DNA from: Andrena cerasifolii
Taxonomy: Eukaryota; Arthropoda; Insecta; Hymenoptera; Andrenidae
Direction of reading: 5' to 3'
Assembly (NCBI RefSeq): GCF_050908995.1
Contig: NC_135130.1
Coordinates: 117,001 to 181,000, forward strand
Length of the DNA stretch: 64,000 bases
The notes beneath the pieces were generated by a model. It was not told the DNA's origin, made no database searches, and was given only the letters and a program-made list of their open reading frames with translations. Of this stretch, positions 17,747-33,713 are shown in pieces. Position 1 is the first letter of the stretch. Each line of letters opens with the position of its first letter. The position numbers and the translations under genes were made by a program.

Positions 17747-17938
17747 TGACGACGAGGACGAGAACGAGGACGAGGACGAGGAAGTGGACGCGGAACGACG
17801 ACGAGGACGAGGAACGACGACGACGACGACGAGGAAGACGACGAGCACGACGACGACGACGGCGAGGAAGACGACGACGACGACGACGACGGCGAGGAAG
17901 ACGACGACGACGACCACGACGACGAGGAAGACGACGAG

Positions 17939-17971
<33 letters not shown>

Positions 17972-18116
17972 GACGAGGACGAGGAAGTGGATGCGGAACG
18001 ACGACGAGACCGAGGAACGACGACGAGGACGAGGAACGACGACGTGGAACGACGACGAGGACGACGAGGACGAGGACGTGGACGAGGACGAGGAAGACGA
18101 CGACGACGACGAGGAC

Positions 18117-18200
18117 GGCGAGGAAGACGACGACGACGGCGAGGAAGACGACGACGACGGCGAGGAAGACGACGACGACGGCGAGGAAGACGACGACGAC
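18117..18200. repeat. 21-bp minisatellite, 4 copies
   Basis: In copy A of the 3.61-kb pair. Followed by GAGGAAGACGACGAGG. Confidence 0.95.
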
Positions 18201-18246
18201 GACCACGACGACGAGGAAGACGACGAGGACGACGATGACGACGACC

Positions 18247-18277
<31 letters not shown>

Positions 18278-18458
18278 AGTCGACGCGGAACGACGACGAG
18301 AACCAGGACGAGGACGAGGAACGACGAGGACGACGTCGACGAGGACGAGGACGAGGAAGTGGTCGCGGACGAGGACGAGGACGAGGACGACGACGACGAG
18401 GACGAGGACAAGGACGAGGACGAGGACGACGACGACGACGACGAGGACGATGACGAGA

Positions 18459-18501
<43 letters not shown>

Positions 18502-18801
18502 AGTGGATGCGGAACGACGACGAGGACGAGGAAGTGGATGCGGAACGACGACGAGGACGAGGAACGACGACGTGGAACGACGACGAGGACGAGGAACGAC
18601 GACGAGGACGAGGAACGACGACGAGGACGAGGAACGACGACGAGGACGACGAGGACGAGGACGACGATGACGACGACGAGGACGAGGACGAGAACGAGGA
18701 AGTGGACGCGGAACGACGACGAGGACGAGGACGAGAACGAGGACGAGGACGAGGACGAGGAAGTGGATGCGGAACAACGACGAGGACGAGGAACGACGAC
18801 G

Positions 18802-18985
<184 letters not shown>

Positions 18986-19012
18986 CGACGAGGACGAGGA
19001 CAAGGACGAGGA

Positions 19013-19057
<45 letters not shown>

Positions 19058-19171
19058 CGACGAGGACGAGGACGAGAACGAGGAAGTGGACGCGGAACGA
19101 CGACGAGAACGAGGAACGACGACGAGGACGACGTCGACGACGACGAGGACGAGGACGACGACGTGGAACGA

Positions 19172-19207
<36 letters not shown>

Positions 19208-19399
19208 TGACGACGAGGACGAGAACGAGGACGAGGACGAGGAAGTGGACGCGGAACGACGACGAGGACGAGGAACGACGACGACGACGACGAGGAAGAC
19301 GACGAGCACGACGACGACGACGGCGAGGAAGACGACGACGACGACGACGACGGCGAGGAAGACGACGACGACGACCACGACGACGAGGAAGACGACGAG

Positions 19400-19432
<33 letters not shown>

Positions 19433-19595
19433 GACGAGGACGAGGAAGTGGATGCGGAACGACGACGAGACCGAGGAACGACGACGAGGACGAGGAACGA
19501 CGACGTGGAACGACGACGAGGACGACGAGGACGAGGACGTGGACGAGGACGAGGACGTGGACGAGGACGAGGAAGACGACGACGACGACGAGGAC

Positions 19596-19679
19596 GGCGA
19601 GGAAGACGACGACGACGGCGAGGAAGACGACGACGACGGCGAGGAAGACGACGACGACGGCGAGGAAGACGACGACGAC
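19596..19679. repeat. 21-bp minisatellite, 4 copies
   Basis: Preceded by a doubled GTGGACGAGGACGAGG word, found only here and at the partner locus 23203. Confidence 0.95.
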
Positions 19680-19725
19680 GACCACGACGACGAGGAAGAG
19701 GACGAGGACGACGATGACGACGACC

Positions 19726-19756
<31 letters not shown>

Positions 19757-19998
19757 AGTCGACGCGGAACGACGACGAGAACCAGGACGAGGACGAGGAA
19801 CGACGAGGACGACGTCGACGAGGACGAGGACGAGGAAGTGGTCGCGGACGAGGACGAGGACGAGGACGACGACGACGAGGACGAGGACAAGGACGAGGAC
19901 GACGAGGACGAGGACGAGAACGAGGAACGACGACGAGGACGACGTCGACGACGACGAGGACGAGGACGACGACGACGACGACGAGGACGATGACGAGA

Positions 19999-20053
<55 letters not shown>

Positions 20054-20470
20054 AGTGGATGCGGAACGACGACGAGGACGAGGAAGTGGATGCGGAACGA
20101 CGACGAGGACGAGGAACGACGACGTGGAACGACGACGAGGACGAGGAACGACGACGAGGACGACGAGGACGAGGACGACGATGACGACGACGAGGACGAG
20201 GAAGTGGACGCGGAACGACGACGAGAACGAGGAACGACGACGAGGACGACGAGGACGAGGACGTGGACGAGGACGACGAGGACGAGGACGTGGACGAGGA
20301 CGAGGAAGACGACGACGACGACGAGGACGAGGACGAGGAAGTGGATGCGGAACGACGACGAGACCGAGGAACGACGACGAGGACGAGGAACGACGACGTG
20401 GAACGACGACGAGGACGACGAGGACGAGGACGTGGACGAGGACGAGGAAGACGACGACGACGACGAGGAC

Positions 20471-20533
20471 GGCGAGGAAGACGACGACGACGGCGAGGAA
20501 GACGACGACGACGGCGAGGAAGACGACGACGAC
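20471..20533. repeat. 21-bp minisatellite, 3 copies
   Basis: Last minisatellite of copy A of the 3.61-kb pair, about 145 bp before the duplication junction. Confidence 0.95.
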
Positions 20534-20579
20534 GACCACGACGACGAGGAAGACGACGAGGACGACGATGACGACGACC

Positions 20580-20610
<31 letters not shown>

Positions 20611-20707
20611 AGTCGACGCGGAACGACGACGAGAACCAGGACGAGGACGAGGAACGACGAGGACGACGTCGACGAGGAAGACGACGAGGACGACGATGAC
20701 GACGACC

Positions 20708-20738
<31 letters not shown>

Positions 20739-20885
20739 AGGCGACGCGGAACGACGACGAGAACGAGGACGAGGAAATCGACGCGGAACGACGACGAGAA
20801 CGAGGACGAGGACGAGGAACGACGAGGACGGCGTCGACGAGGACGAGGACGAGGAAGTGGTCGCGGACGAGGACGAGGACGAGGT

Positions 20886-20920
<35 letters not shown>

Positions 20921-20925
20921 TCGAG

Positions 20926-20958
<33 letters not shown>

Positions 20959-21323
20959 GAAGACGACGAGGACCACGACGACGAGGAAGACGACGAGGAC
21001 GACGATGACGACGACCACAACGACGAGGACGACGACGACGAGGACGACGACGACGACGACGACGACGAGGACGAGGACGACGAGGACGAGGACGAGGAAG
21101 TGTCCGCGGAACGAGGAAGTGGACGCGGAACGACGACGAGAACGAGGAACGACGACGAGGACGACGAGGACGAGGACGTGGACGAGGACGACGAGGACGA
21201 GGACGTGGACGAGGACGAGGAAGACGACGACGACGACGAGGACGGCGACGGCGACGATGACGACGAGGACGAGGAAGTGGACGCGGAACGACGACGAGAA
21301 CGAGGAACGACGACGTGGAACGA

Positions 21324-21359
<36 letters not shown>

Positions 21360-21551
21360 TGACGACGAGGACGAGAACGAGGACGAGGACGAGGAAGTGG
21401 ACGCGGAACGACGACGAGGACGAGGAACGACGACGACGACGACGAGGAAGACGACGAGCACGACGACGACGACGGCGAGGAAGACGACGACGACGACGAC
21501 GACGGCGAGGAAGACGACGACGACGACCACGACGACGAGGAAGACGACGAG

Positions 21552-21584
<33 letters not shown>

Positions 21585-21729
21585 GACGAGGACGAGGAAG
21601 TGGATGCGGAACGACGACGAGACCGAGGAACGACGACGAGGACGAGGAACGACGACGTGGAACGACGACGAGGACGACGAGGACGAGGACGTGGACGAGG
21701 ACGAGGAAGACGACGACGACGACGAGGAC

Positions 21730-21813
21730 GGCGAGGAAGACGACGACGACGGCGAGGAAGACGACGACGACGGCGAGGAAGACGACGACGACGGCGAGGA
21801 AGACGACGACGAC
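21730..21813. repeat. 21-bp minisatellite, 4 copies
   Basis: Partner of 18117 at an offset of 3,613 bp, with no change in copy number. Confidence 0.95.
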
Positions 21814-21859
21814 GACCACGACGACGAGGAAGACGACGAGGACGACGATGACGACGACC

Positions 21860-21890
<31 letters not shown>

Positions 21891-22071
21891 AGTCGACGCG
21901 GAACGACGACGAGAACCAGGACGAGGACGAGGAACGACGAGGACGACGTCGACGAGGACGAGGACGAGGAAGTGGTCGCGGACGAGGACGAGGACGAGGA
22001 CGACGACGACGAGGACGAGGACAAGGACGAGGACGAGGACGACGACGACGACGACGAGGACGATGACGAGA

Positions 22072-22114
<43 letters not shown>

Positions 22115-22414
22115 AGTGGATGCGGAACGACGACGAGGACGAGGAAGTGGATGCGGAACGACGACGAGGACGAGGAACGACGACGTGGAACGACGACGAG
22201 GACGAGGAACGACGACGAGGACGAGGAACGACGACGAGGACGAGGAACGACGACGAGGACGACGAGGACGAGGACGACGATGACGACGACGAGGACGAGG
22301 ACGAGAACGAGGAAGTGGACGCGGAACGACGACGAGGACGAGGACGAGAACGAGGACGAGGACGAGGACGAGGAAGTGGATGCGGAACAACGACGAGGAC
22401 GAGGAACGACGACG

Positions 22415-22592
<178 letters not shown>

Positions 22593-22619
22593 CGACGAGG
22601 ACGAGGACAAGGACGAGGA

Positions 22620-22664
<45 letters not shown>

Positions 22665-22778
22665 CGACGAGGACGAGGACGAGAACGAGGAAGTGGACGC
22701 GGAACGACGACGAGAACGAGGAACGACGACGAGGACGACGTCGACGACGACGAGGACGAGGACGACGACGTGGAACGA

Positions 22779-22814
<36 letters not shown>

Positions 22815-23006
22815 TGACGACGAGGACGAGAACGAGGACGAGGACGAGGAAGTGGACGCGGAACGACGACGAGGACGAGGAACGACGACGACGACGACGA
22901 GGAAGACGACGAGCACGACGACGACGACGGCGAGGAAGACGACGACGACGACGACGACGGCGAGGAAGACGACGACGACGACCACGACGACGAGGAAGAC
23001 GACGAG

Positions 23007-23039
<33 letters not shown>

Positions 23040-23202
23040 GACGAGGACGAGGAAGTGGATGCGGAACGACGACGAGACCGAGGAACGACGACGAGGACGA
23101 GGAACGACGACGTGGAACGACGACGAGGACGACGAGGACGAGGACGTGGACGAGGACGAGGACGTGGACGAGGACGAGGAAGACGACGACGACGACGAGG
23201 AC

Positions 23203-23286
23203 GGCGAGGAAGACGACGACGACGGCGAGGAAGACGACGACGACGGCGAGGAAGACGACGACGACGGCGAGGAAGACGACGACGAC
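23203..23286. repeat. 21-bp minisatellite, 4 copies
   Basis: Partner of 19596 at an offset of 3,607 bp, with the doubled lead-in word kept. Confidence 0.95.
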
Positions 23287-23332
23287 GACCACGACGACGA
23301 GGAAGAGGACGAGGACGACGATGACGACGACC

Positions 23333-23363
<31 letters not shown>

Positions 23364-23605
23364 AGTCGACGCGGAACGACGACGAGAACCAGGACGAGGA
23401 CGAGGAACGACGAGGACGACGTCGACGAGGACGAGGACGAGGAAGTGGTCGCGGACGAGGACGAGGACGAGGACGACGACGACGAGGACGAGGACAAGGA
23501 CGAGGACGACGAGGACGAGGACGAGAACGAGGAACGACGACGAGGACGACGTCGACGACGACGAGGACGAGGACGACGACGACGACGACGAGGACGATGA
23601 CGAGA

Positions 23606-23660
<55 letters not shown>

Positions 23661-24077
23661 AGTGGATGCGGAACGACGACGAGGACGAGGAAGTGGATGC
23701 GGAACGACGACGAGGACGAGGAACGACGACGTGGAACGACGACGAGGACGAGGAACGACGACGAGGACGACGAGGACGAGGACGACGATGACGACGACGA
23801 GGACGAGGAAGTGGACGCGGAACGACGACGAGAACGAGGAACGACGACGAGGACGACGAGGACGAGGACGTGGACGAGGACGACGAGGACGAGGACGTGG
23901 ACGAGGACGAGGAAGACGACGACGACGACGAGGACGAGGACGAGGAAGTGGATGCGGAACGACGACGAGACCGAGGAACGACGACGAGGACGAGGAACGA
24001 CGACGTGGAACGACGACGAGGACGACGAGGACGAGGACGTGGACGAGGACGAGGAAGACGACGACGACGACGAGGAC

Positions 24078-24140
24078 GGCGAGGAAGACGACGACGACGG
24101 CGAGGAAGACGACGACGACGGCGAGGAAGACGACGACGAC
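24078..24140. repeat. 21-bp minisatellite, 3 copies
   Basis: Partner of 20471 at an offset of 3,607 bp. Confidence 0.95.
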
Positions 24141-24186
24141 GACCACGACGACGAGGAAGACGACGAGGACGACGATGACGACGACC

Positions 24187-24217
<31 letters not shown>

Positions 24218-24453
24218 AGTCGACGCGGAACGACGACGAGAACCAGGACGAGGACGAGGAACGACGAGGACGACGTCGACGAGGACGAGGACGAGGAAGT
24301 GGACGCGGAACGACGACGAGGACGAGGAACGACGACGACGACGACGAGGAAGACGACGAGCACGACGACGACGACGGCGAGGAAGACGACGACGACGACG
24401 ACGACGGCGAGGAAGACGACGACGACGACCACGACGACGAGGAAGACGACGAG

Positions 24454-24501
<48 letters not shown>

Positions 24502-24646
24502 GACGAGGACGAGGAAGTGGATGCGGAACGACGACGAGACCGAGGAACGACGACGAGGACGAGGAACGACGACGTGGAACGACGACGAGGACGACGAGGA
24601 CGAGGACGTGGACGAGGACGAGGAAGACGACGACGACGACGAGGAC

Positions 24647-24709
24647 GGCGAGGAAGACGACGACGACGGCGAGGAAGACGACGACGACGGCGAGGAAGAC
24701 GACGACGAC
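24647..24709. repeat. 21-bp minisatellite, 3 copies
   Basis: Paralogue of 28932 in the 4,306-bp-offset pair, where the other member has 4 copies. Confidence 0.94.
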
Positions 24710-24755
24710 GACCACGACGACGAGGAAGACGACGAGGACGACGATGACGACGACC

Positions 24756-24786
<31 letters not shown>

Positions 24787-25028
24787 AGTCGACGCGGAAC
24801 GACGACGAGAACCAGGACGAGGACGAGGAACGACGAGGACGACGTCGACGAGGACGAGGACGAGGAAGTGGTCGCGGACGAGGACGAGGACGAGGACGAC
24901 GACGACGAGGACGAGGACAAGGACGAGGACGACGAGGACGAGGACGAGAACGAGGAACGACGACGAGGACGACGTCGACGACGACGAGGACGAGGACGAC
25001 GACGACGACGACGAGGACGATGACGAGA

Positions 25029-25077
<49 letters not shown>

Positions 25078-25234
25078 AGTGGATGCGGAACGACGACGAG
25101 GACGAGGAAGTGGATGCGGAACGACGACGAGGACGAGGAACGACGACGTGGAACGACGACGAGGACGAGGAACGACGACGAGGAACGACGACGAGGACGA
25201 GGAACGACGACGAGGACGACGAGGACGACGACGA

Positions 25235-25273
<39 letters not shown>

Positions 25274-25428
25274 AGTGGACGCGGAACGACGACCAGGACG
25301 AGGAACGACGACGTGGAACGACGACGAGGACGAGGAAGACGACGAGGACGACGACGACGACGGCGAGGAAGACGACGACGACGACGACGACGGCGAGGAA
25401 GACGACGAGGACGACGATGACGACGACC

Positions 25429-25459
<31 letters not shown>

Positions 25460-25595
25460 CGACGAGGACGAGGACGAGAACGAGGAAGTGGACGCGGAAC
25501 GACGACGAGAACGAGGAACGACGACGAGGACGACGTCGACGACGACGAGGACGAGGACGACGACGACGACGACGACGACGAGGACGATGACGAGA

Positions 25596-25650
<55 letters not shown>

Positions 25651-25659
25651 GGAAGACGT

Positions 25660-26045
<386 letters not shown>

Positions 26046-26083
26046 TCGACGACGACGAGGACGAGGACGACGACGTGGAACGA

Positions 26084-26119
<36 letters not shown>

Positions 26120-26311
26120 TGACGACGAGGACGAGAACGAGGACGAGGACGAGGAAGTGGACGCGGAACGACGACGAGGACGAGGAACGACGACGACGAC
26201 GACGAGGAAGACGACGAGCACGACGACGACGACGGCGAGGAAGACGACGACGACGACGACGACGGCGAGGAAGACGACGACGACGACCACGACGACGAGG
26301 AAGACGACGAG

Positions 26312-26344
<33 letters not shown>

Positions 26345-26489
26345 GACGAGGACGAGGAAGTGGATGCGGAACGACGACGAGACCGAGGAACGACGACGAG
26401 GACGAGGAACGACGACGTGGAACGACGACGAGGACGACGAGGACGAGGACGTGGACGAGGACGAGGAAGACGACGACGACGACGAGGAC

Positions 26490-26573
26490 GGCGAGGAAGA
26501 CGACGACGACGGCGAGGAAGACGACGACGACGGCGAGGAAGACGACGACGACGGCGAGGAAGACGACGACGAC
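26490..26573. repeat. 21-bp minisatellite, 4 copies
   Basis: Followed by GAGGAAGAGGACGAGG, the alternative downstream word. Confidence 0.95.
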
Positions 26574-26619
26574 GACCACGACGACGAGGAAGAGGACGAG
26601 GACGACGATGACGACGACC

Positions 26620-26639
<20 letters not shown>

Positions 26640-26650
<11 letters not shown>

Positions 26651-26892
26651 AGTCGACGCGGAACGACGACGAGAACCAGGACGAGGACGAGGAACGACGA
26701 GGACGACGTCGACGAGGACGAGGACGAGGAAGTGGTCGCGGACGAGGACGAGGACGAGGACGACGACGACGAGGACGAGGACAAGGACGAGGACGACGAG
26801 GACGAGGACGAGAACGAGGAACGACGACGAGGACGACGTCGACGACGACGAGGACGAGGACGACGACGACGACGACGAGGACGATGACGAGA

Positions 26893-26959
<67 letters not shown>

Positions 26960-27485
26960 AGTGGATGCGGAACGACGACGAGGACGAGGAAGTGGATGCG
27001 GAACGACGACGAGGACGAGGAACGACGACGTGGAACGACGACGAGGACGAGGAACGACGACGAGGACGACGAGGACGAGGACGACGATGACGACGACGAG
27101 GACGAGGAAGTGGACGCGGAACGACGACGAGAACGAGGAACGACGACGAGGACGACGAGGACGAGGACGTGGACGAGGACGACGAGGACGAGGACGTGGA
27201 CGAGGACGAGGAAGACGACGACGACGACGAGGACGGCGACGGCGACGATGACGACGAGGACGAGGAAGTGGACGCGGAACGACGACGAGAACGAGGAACG
27301 ACGACGTGGAACGACGACGAGGACGAGGAAGTGGACGCGGAACGACGACGAGGACGAGGAACGACGACGACGACGACGAGGAAGACGACGAGCACGACGA
27401 CGACGACGGCGAGGAAGACGACGACGACGACGACGACGGCGAGGAAGACGACGACGACGACCACGACGACGAGGAAGACGACGAG

Positions 27486-27533
<48 letters not shown>

Positions 27534-27570
27534 GACGAGGACGAGGAAGTGGATGCGGAACGACGACGAG
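26640..27570. repeat. 0.92-kb direct repeat, copy A (offset 1,253 bp)
   Basis: Runs from GAAGTCGACGCGG near 26,650 to GAAGTGGATGCGG near 27,548 and recurs 1,253 bp downstream. It diverges at GAGAACGAGG versus GAGACCGAGG. The two copies are not adjacent; about 330 bp of other satellite lies between. Confidence 0.85.
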
Positions 27571-27892
27571 AACGAGGAACGACGACGAGGACGACGAGGA
27601 CGAGGACGTGGACGAGGACGACGAGGACGAGGACGTGGACGAGGACGAGGAAGACGACGACGACGACGAGGACGGCGACGGCGACGATGACGACGAGGAC
27701 GAGGAAGTGGACGCGGAACGACGACGAGAACGAGGAACGACGACGTGGAACGACGACGAGGACGAGGACGTGGACGAGGACGAGGAAGACGACGACGACG
27801 ACGAGGACGGCGACGGCGACGATGACGACGAGGACGAGGAAGTGGACGCGGAACGACGACGAGAACGAGGAACGACGACGTGGAACGACGAC

Positions 27893-28145
27893 GAGGACGA
27901 GGAAGTCGACGCGGAACGACGACGAGAACCAGGACGAGGACGAGGAACGACGAGGACGACGTCGACGAGGACGAGGACGAGGAAGTGGTCGCGGACGAGG
28001 ACGAGGACGAGGACGACGACGACGAGGACGAGGACAAGGACGAGGACGACGAGGACGAGGACGAGAACGAGGAACGACGACGAGGACGACGTCGACGACG
28101 ACGAGGACGAGGACGACGACGACGACGACGAGGACGATGACGAGA

Positions 28146-28212
<67 letters not shown>

Positions 28213-28738
28213 AGTGGATGCGGAACGACGACGAGGACGAGGAAGTGGATGCGGAACGACGACGAGGACGAGGAACGACGACGTGGAACGACGACGAGGA
28301 CGAGGAACGACGACGAGGACGACGAGGACGAGGACGACGATGACGACGACGAGGACGAGGAAGTGGACGCGGAACGACGACGAGAACGAGGAACGACGAC
28401 GAGGACGACGAGGACGAGGACGTGGACGAGGACGACGAGGACGAGGACGTGGACGAGGACGAGGAAGACGACGACGACGACGAGGACGGCGACGGCGACG
28501 ATGACGACGAGGACGAGGAAGTGGACGCGGAACGACGACGAGAACGAGGAACGACGACGTGGAACGACGACGAGGACGAGGAAGTGGACGCGGAACGACG
28601 ACGAGGACGAGGAACGACGACGACGACGACGAGGAAGACGACGAGCACGACGACGACGACGGCGAGGAAGACGACGACGACGACGACGACGGCGAGGAAG
28701 ACGACGACGACGACCACGACGACGAGGAAGACGACGAG

Positions 28739-28786
<48 letters not shown>

Positions 28787-28823
28787 GACGAGGACGAGGA
28801 AGTGGATGCGGAACGACGACGAG
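27893..28823. repeat. 0.92-kb direct repeat, copy B
   Basis: Second copy, beginning after GTGGAACGACGACGAGGACG rather than after the CCACGAGG word that precedes copy A. Its right end overlaps the start of the 10-kb duplication unit. Confidence 0.85.
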
Positions 28824-28931
28824 ACCGAGGAACGACGACGAGGACGAGGAACGACGACGTGGAACGACGACGAGGACGACGAGGACGAGGACGTGGACGA
28901 GGACGAGGAAGACGACGACGACGACGAGGAC

Positions 28932-29015
28932 GGCGAGGAAGACGACGACGACGGCGAGGAAGACGACGACGACGGCGAGGAAGACGACGACGACGGCGAG
29001 GAAGACGACGACGAC
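28932..29015. repeat. 21-bp minisatellite, 4 copies
   Basis: Near the start of copy A of the 10-kb unit; its partner is 38647. Confidence 0.95.
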
Positions 29016-29061
29016 GACCACGACGACGAGGAAGACGACGAGGACGACGATGACGACGACC

Positions 29062-29092
<31 letters not shown>

Positions 29093-29334
29093 AGTCGACG
29101 CGGAACGACGACGAGAACCAGGACGAGGACGAGGAACGACGAGGACGACGTCGACGAGGACGAGGACGAGGAAGTGGTCGCGGACGAGGACGAGGACGAG
29201 GACGACGACGACGAGGACGAGGACAAGGACGAGGACGACGAGGACGAGGACGAGAACGAGGAACGACGACGAGGACGACGTCGACGACGACGAGGACGAG
29301 GACGACGACGACGACGACGAGGACGATGACGAGA

Positions 29335-29383
<49 letters not shown>

Positions 29384-29540
29384 AGTGGATGCGGAACGAC
29401 GACGAGGACGAGGAAGTGGATGCGGAACGACGACGAGGACGAGGAACGACGACGTGGAACGACGACGAGGACGAGGAACGACGACGAGGAACGACGACGA
29501 GGACGAGGAACGACGACGAGGACGACGAGGACGACGACGA

Positions 29541-29579
<39 letters not shown>

Positions 29580-29734
29580 AGTGGACGCGGAACGACGACC
29601 AGGACGAGGAACGACGACGTGGAACGACGACGAGGACGAGGAAGACGACGAGGACGACGACGACGACGGCGAGGAAGACGACGACGACGACGACGACGGC
29701 GAGGAAGACGACGAGGACGACGATGACGACGACC

Positions 29735-29765
<31 letters not shown>

Positions 29766-29901
29766 CGACGAGGACGAGGACGAGAACGAGGAAGTGGACG
29801 CGGAACGACGACGAGAACGAGGAACGACGACGAGGACGACGTCGACGACGACGAGGACGAGGACGACGACGACGACGACGACGACGAGGACGATGACGAG
29901 A

Positions 29902-29950
<49 letters not shown>

Positions 29951-30004
29951 GGAAGACGTCGAGGACGACGACGACGAGGACGTCGACGACGACGACGACG
30001 ACGA

Positions 30005-30043
<39 letters not shown>

Positions 30044-30243
30044 AGTGGACGCGGAACGACGACCAGGACGAGGAACGACGACGTGGAACGACGACGAGGA
30101 CGAGGAAGACGACGAGGACGACGACGACGACGACGACGACCACGACGACAAGGACGAGGACGAGGACGACGACGAAGACGTCGAGGACGACGACGAGGAC
30201 GACGTCGACGACGAGGAAGACGACGGCGACGACCACGACGACA

Positions 30244-30295
<52 letters not shown>

Positions 30296-30410
30296 GGAAG
30301 ACGTCGAGGACGACGACGACGAGGACGACGTCGACGACGACGAGAACGAGGACCAGGACGAGGAAGTGGACGCGGAACGACGACGAGGACGAGGAACGAC
30401 GACGAGGACA

Positions 30411-30441
<31 letters not shown>

Positions 30442-30597
30442 CGACGACGACGGGGAGGAAGACGACGACGACGACGGGGAGGAAGACGACGACGACGACG
30501 GGGAGGAAGACGACGACGACGACGACCACGACGACGAGGACGAGGAACGACGACGTGGAACGACGACGAGGACGACGAGGAAGAGGACGAGGACGAC

Positions 30598-30629
<32 letters not shown>

Positions 30630-30926
30630 CGAGGACGAGGACGAGGAAGACGACGACGACGACGAGGAAGACGACGAGGACGACGACGACGAGGACGAGG
30701 AAGTGGACGCGGAACGACGACGAGGACGCGGAACGACGACGTGGAACGACGACGAGGACGACGAGGACGAGGACGACGTGGAACGACGACGAGGACGAGG
30801 ACGAGAACGAGGACGAGGACGAGGACGACGAGGAAGACGACGAGGACGACGACGACGACGGCGAGGAAGACGACGACGACGACGACGACGGCGAGGAAGA
30901 CGACGAGGACGACGATGACGACGACC

Positions 30927-30957
<31 letters not shown>

Positions 30958-31104
30958 AGGCGACGCGGAACGACGACGAGAACGAGGACGAGGAAATCGA
31001 CGCGGAACGACGACGAGAACGAGGACGAGGACGAGGAACGACGAGGACGGCGTCGACGAGGACGAGGACGAGGAAGTGGTCGCGGACGAGGACGAGGACG
31101 AGGT

Positions 31105-31145
<41 letters not shown>

Positions 31146-31150
31146 TCGAG

Positions 31151-31183
<33 letters not shown>

Positions 31184-31422
31184 GACGAGGACGAGGAAGT
31201 GTCCGCGGAACGAGGAAGTGGACGCGGAACGACGACGAGAACGAGGAACGACGACGAGGACGACGAGGACGAGGACGTGGACGAGGACGACGAGGACGAG
31301 GACGTGGACGAGGACGAGGAAGACGACGACGACGACGAGGACGGCGACGGCGACGATGACGACGAGGACGAGGAAGTGGACGCGGAACGACGACGAGAAC
31401 GAGGAACGACGACGTGGAACGA

Positions 31423-31458
<36 letters not shown>

Positions 31459-31484
31459 TGACGACGAGGACGAGAACGAGGACG

Positions 31485-31515
31485 AGGACGAGGAAGTGGA
31501 CGACGACGACGACGA
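31485..31515. other. Deletion junction inside copy A of the 10-kb unit
   Basis: GAAGTGGAC here runs straight into GACGACGAC and a GGCGAGGAAG word. At every other site of this context, including the partner near 41,360, it continues as GAAGTGGACGCGGAACG. The missing piece accounts for part of the 231-bp step in offset. Confidence 0.75.
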
Positions 31516-31564
31516 CGGCGAGGAAGACGACGACGACGACCACGACGACGAGGAAGACGACGAG

Positions 31565-31597
<33 letters not shown>

Positions 31598-31742
31598 GAC
31601 GAGGACGAGGAAGTGGATGCGGAACGACGACGAGACCGAGGAACGACGACGAGGACGAGGAACGACGACGTGGAACGACGACGAGGACGACGAGGACGAG
31701 GACGTGGACGAGGACGAGGAAGACGACGACGACGACGAGGAC

Positions 31743-31826
31743 GGCGAGGAAGACGACGACGACGGCGAGGAAGACGACGACGACGGCGAGGAAGACGACG
31801 ACGACGGCGAGGAAGACGACGACGAC
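31743..31826. repeat. 21-bp minisatellite, 4 copies
   Basis: Partner of 41695 across the 10-kb duplication, same copy number. Confidence 0.95.
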
Positions 31827-31872
31827 GACCACGACGACGAGGAAGACGACGAGGACGACGATGACGACGACC

Positions 31873-31903
<31 letters not shown>

Positions 31904-32145
31904 AGTCGACGCGGAACGACGACGAGAACCAGGACGAGGACGAGGAACGACGAGGACGACGTCGACGAGGACGAGGACGAGGAAGTGGTCGCGGACGAGG
32001 ACGAGGACGAGGACGACGACGACGAGGACGAGGACAAGGACGAGGACGACGAGGACGAGGACGAGAACGAGGAACGACGACGAGGACGACGTCGACGACG
32101 ACGAGGACGAGGACGACGACGACGACGACGAGGACGATGACGAGA

Positions 32146-32200
<55 letters not shown>

Positions 32201-32500
32201 AGTGGATGCGGAACGACGACGAGGACGAGGAAGTGGATGCGGAACGACGACGAGGACGAGGAACGACGACGTGGAACGACGACGAGGACGAGGAACGACG
32301 ACGAGGACGAGGAACGACGACGAGGACGAGGAACGACGACGAGGACGACGAGGACGAGGACGACGATGACGACGACGAGGACGAGGACGAGAACGAGGAA
32401 GTGGACGCGGAACGACGACGAGGACGAGGACGAGAACGAGGACGAGGACGAGGACGAGGAAGTGGATGCGGAACAACGACGAGGACGAGGAACGACGACG

Positions 32501-32660
<160 letters not shown>

Positions 32661-32687
32661 CGACGAGGACGAGGACAAGGACGAGGA

Positions 32688-32726
<39 letters not shown>

Positions 32727-32840
32727 CGACGAGGACGAGGACGAGAACGAGGAAGTGGACGCGGAACGACGACGAGAACGAGGAACGACGACGAGGACGA
32801 CGTCGACGACGACGAGGACGAGGACGACGACGTGGAACGA

Positions 32841-32876
<36 letters not shown>

Positions 32877-33068
32877 TGACGACGAGGACGAGAACGAGGA
32901 CGAGGACGAGGAAGTGGACGCGGAACGACGACGAGGACGAGGAACGACGACGACGACGACGAGGAAGACGACGAGCACGACGACGACGACGGCGAGGAAG
33001 ACGACGACGACGACGACGACGGCGAGGAAGACGACGACGACGACCACGACGACGAGGAAGACGACGAG

Positions 33069-33101
<33 letters not shown>

Positions 33102-33246
33102 GACGAGGACGAGGAAGTGGATGCGGAACGACGACGAGACCGAGGAACGACGACGAGGACGAGGAACGACGACGTGGAACGACGACGAGGACGACGAGGA
33201 CGAGGACGTGGACGAGGACGAGGAAGACGACGACGACGACGAGGAC

Positions 33247-33351
33247 GGCGAGGAAGACGACGACGACGGCGAGGAAGACGACGACGACGGCGAGGAAGAC
33301 GACGACGACGGCGAGGAAGACGACGACGACGGCGAGGAAGACGACGACGAC
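33247..33351. repeat. 21-bp minisatellite, 5 copies
   Basis: Partner of 44146 at an offset of 10,899 bp, and similar to 42968 and 43345. Confidence 0.95.
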
Positions 33352-33397
33352 GACCACGACGACGAGGAAGAGGACGAGGACGACGATGACGACGACC

Positions 33398-33428
<31 letters not shown>

Positions 33429-33670
33429 AGTCGACGCGGAACGACGACGAGAACCAGGACGAGGACGAGGAACGACGAGGACGACGTCGACGAGGACGAG
33501 GACGAGGAAGTGGTCGCGGACGAGGACGAGGACGAGGACGACGACGACGAGGACGAGGACAAGGACGAGGACGACGAGGACGAGGACGAGAACGAGGAAC
33601 GACGACGAGGACGACGTCGACGACGACGAGGACGAGGACGACGACGACGACGACGAGGACGATGACGAGA

Positions 33671-33713
<43 letters not shown>

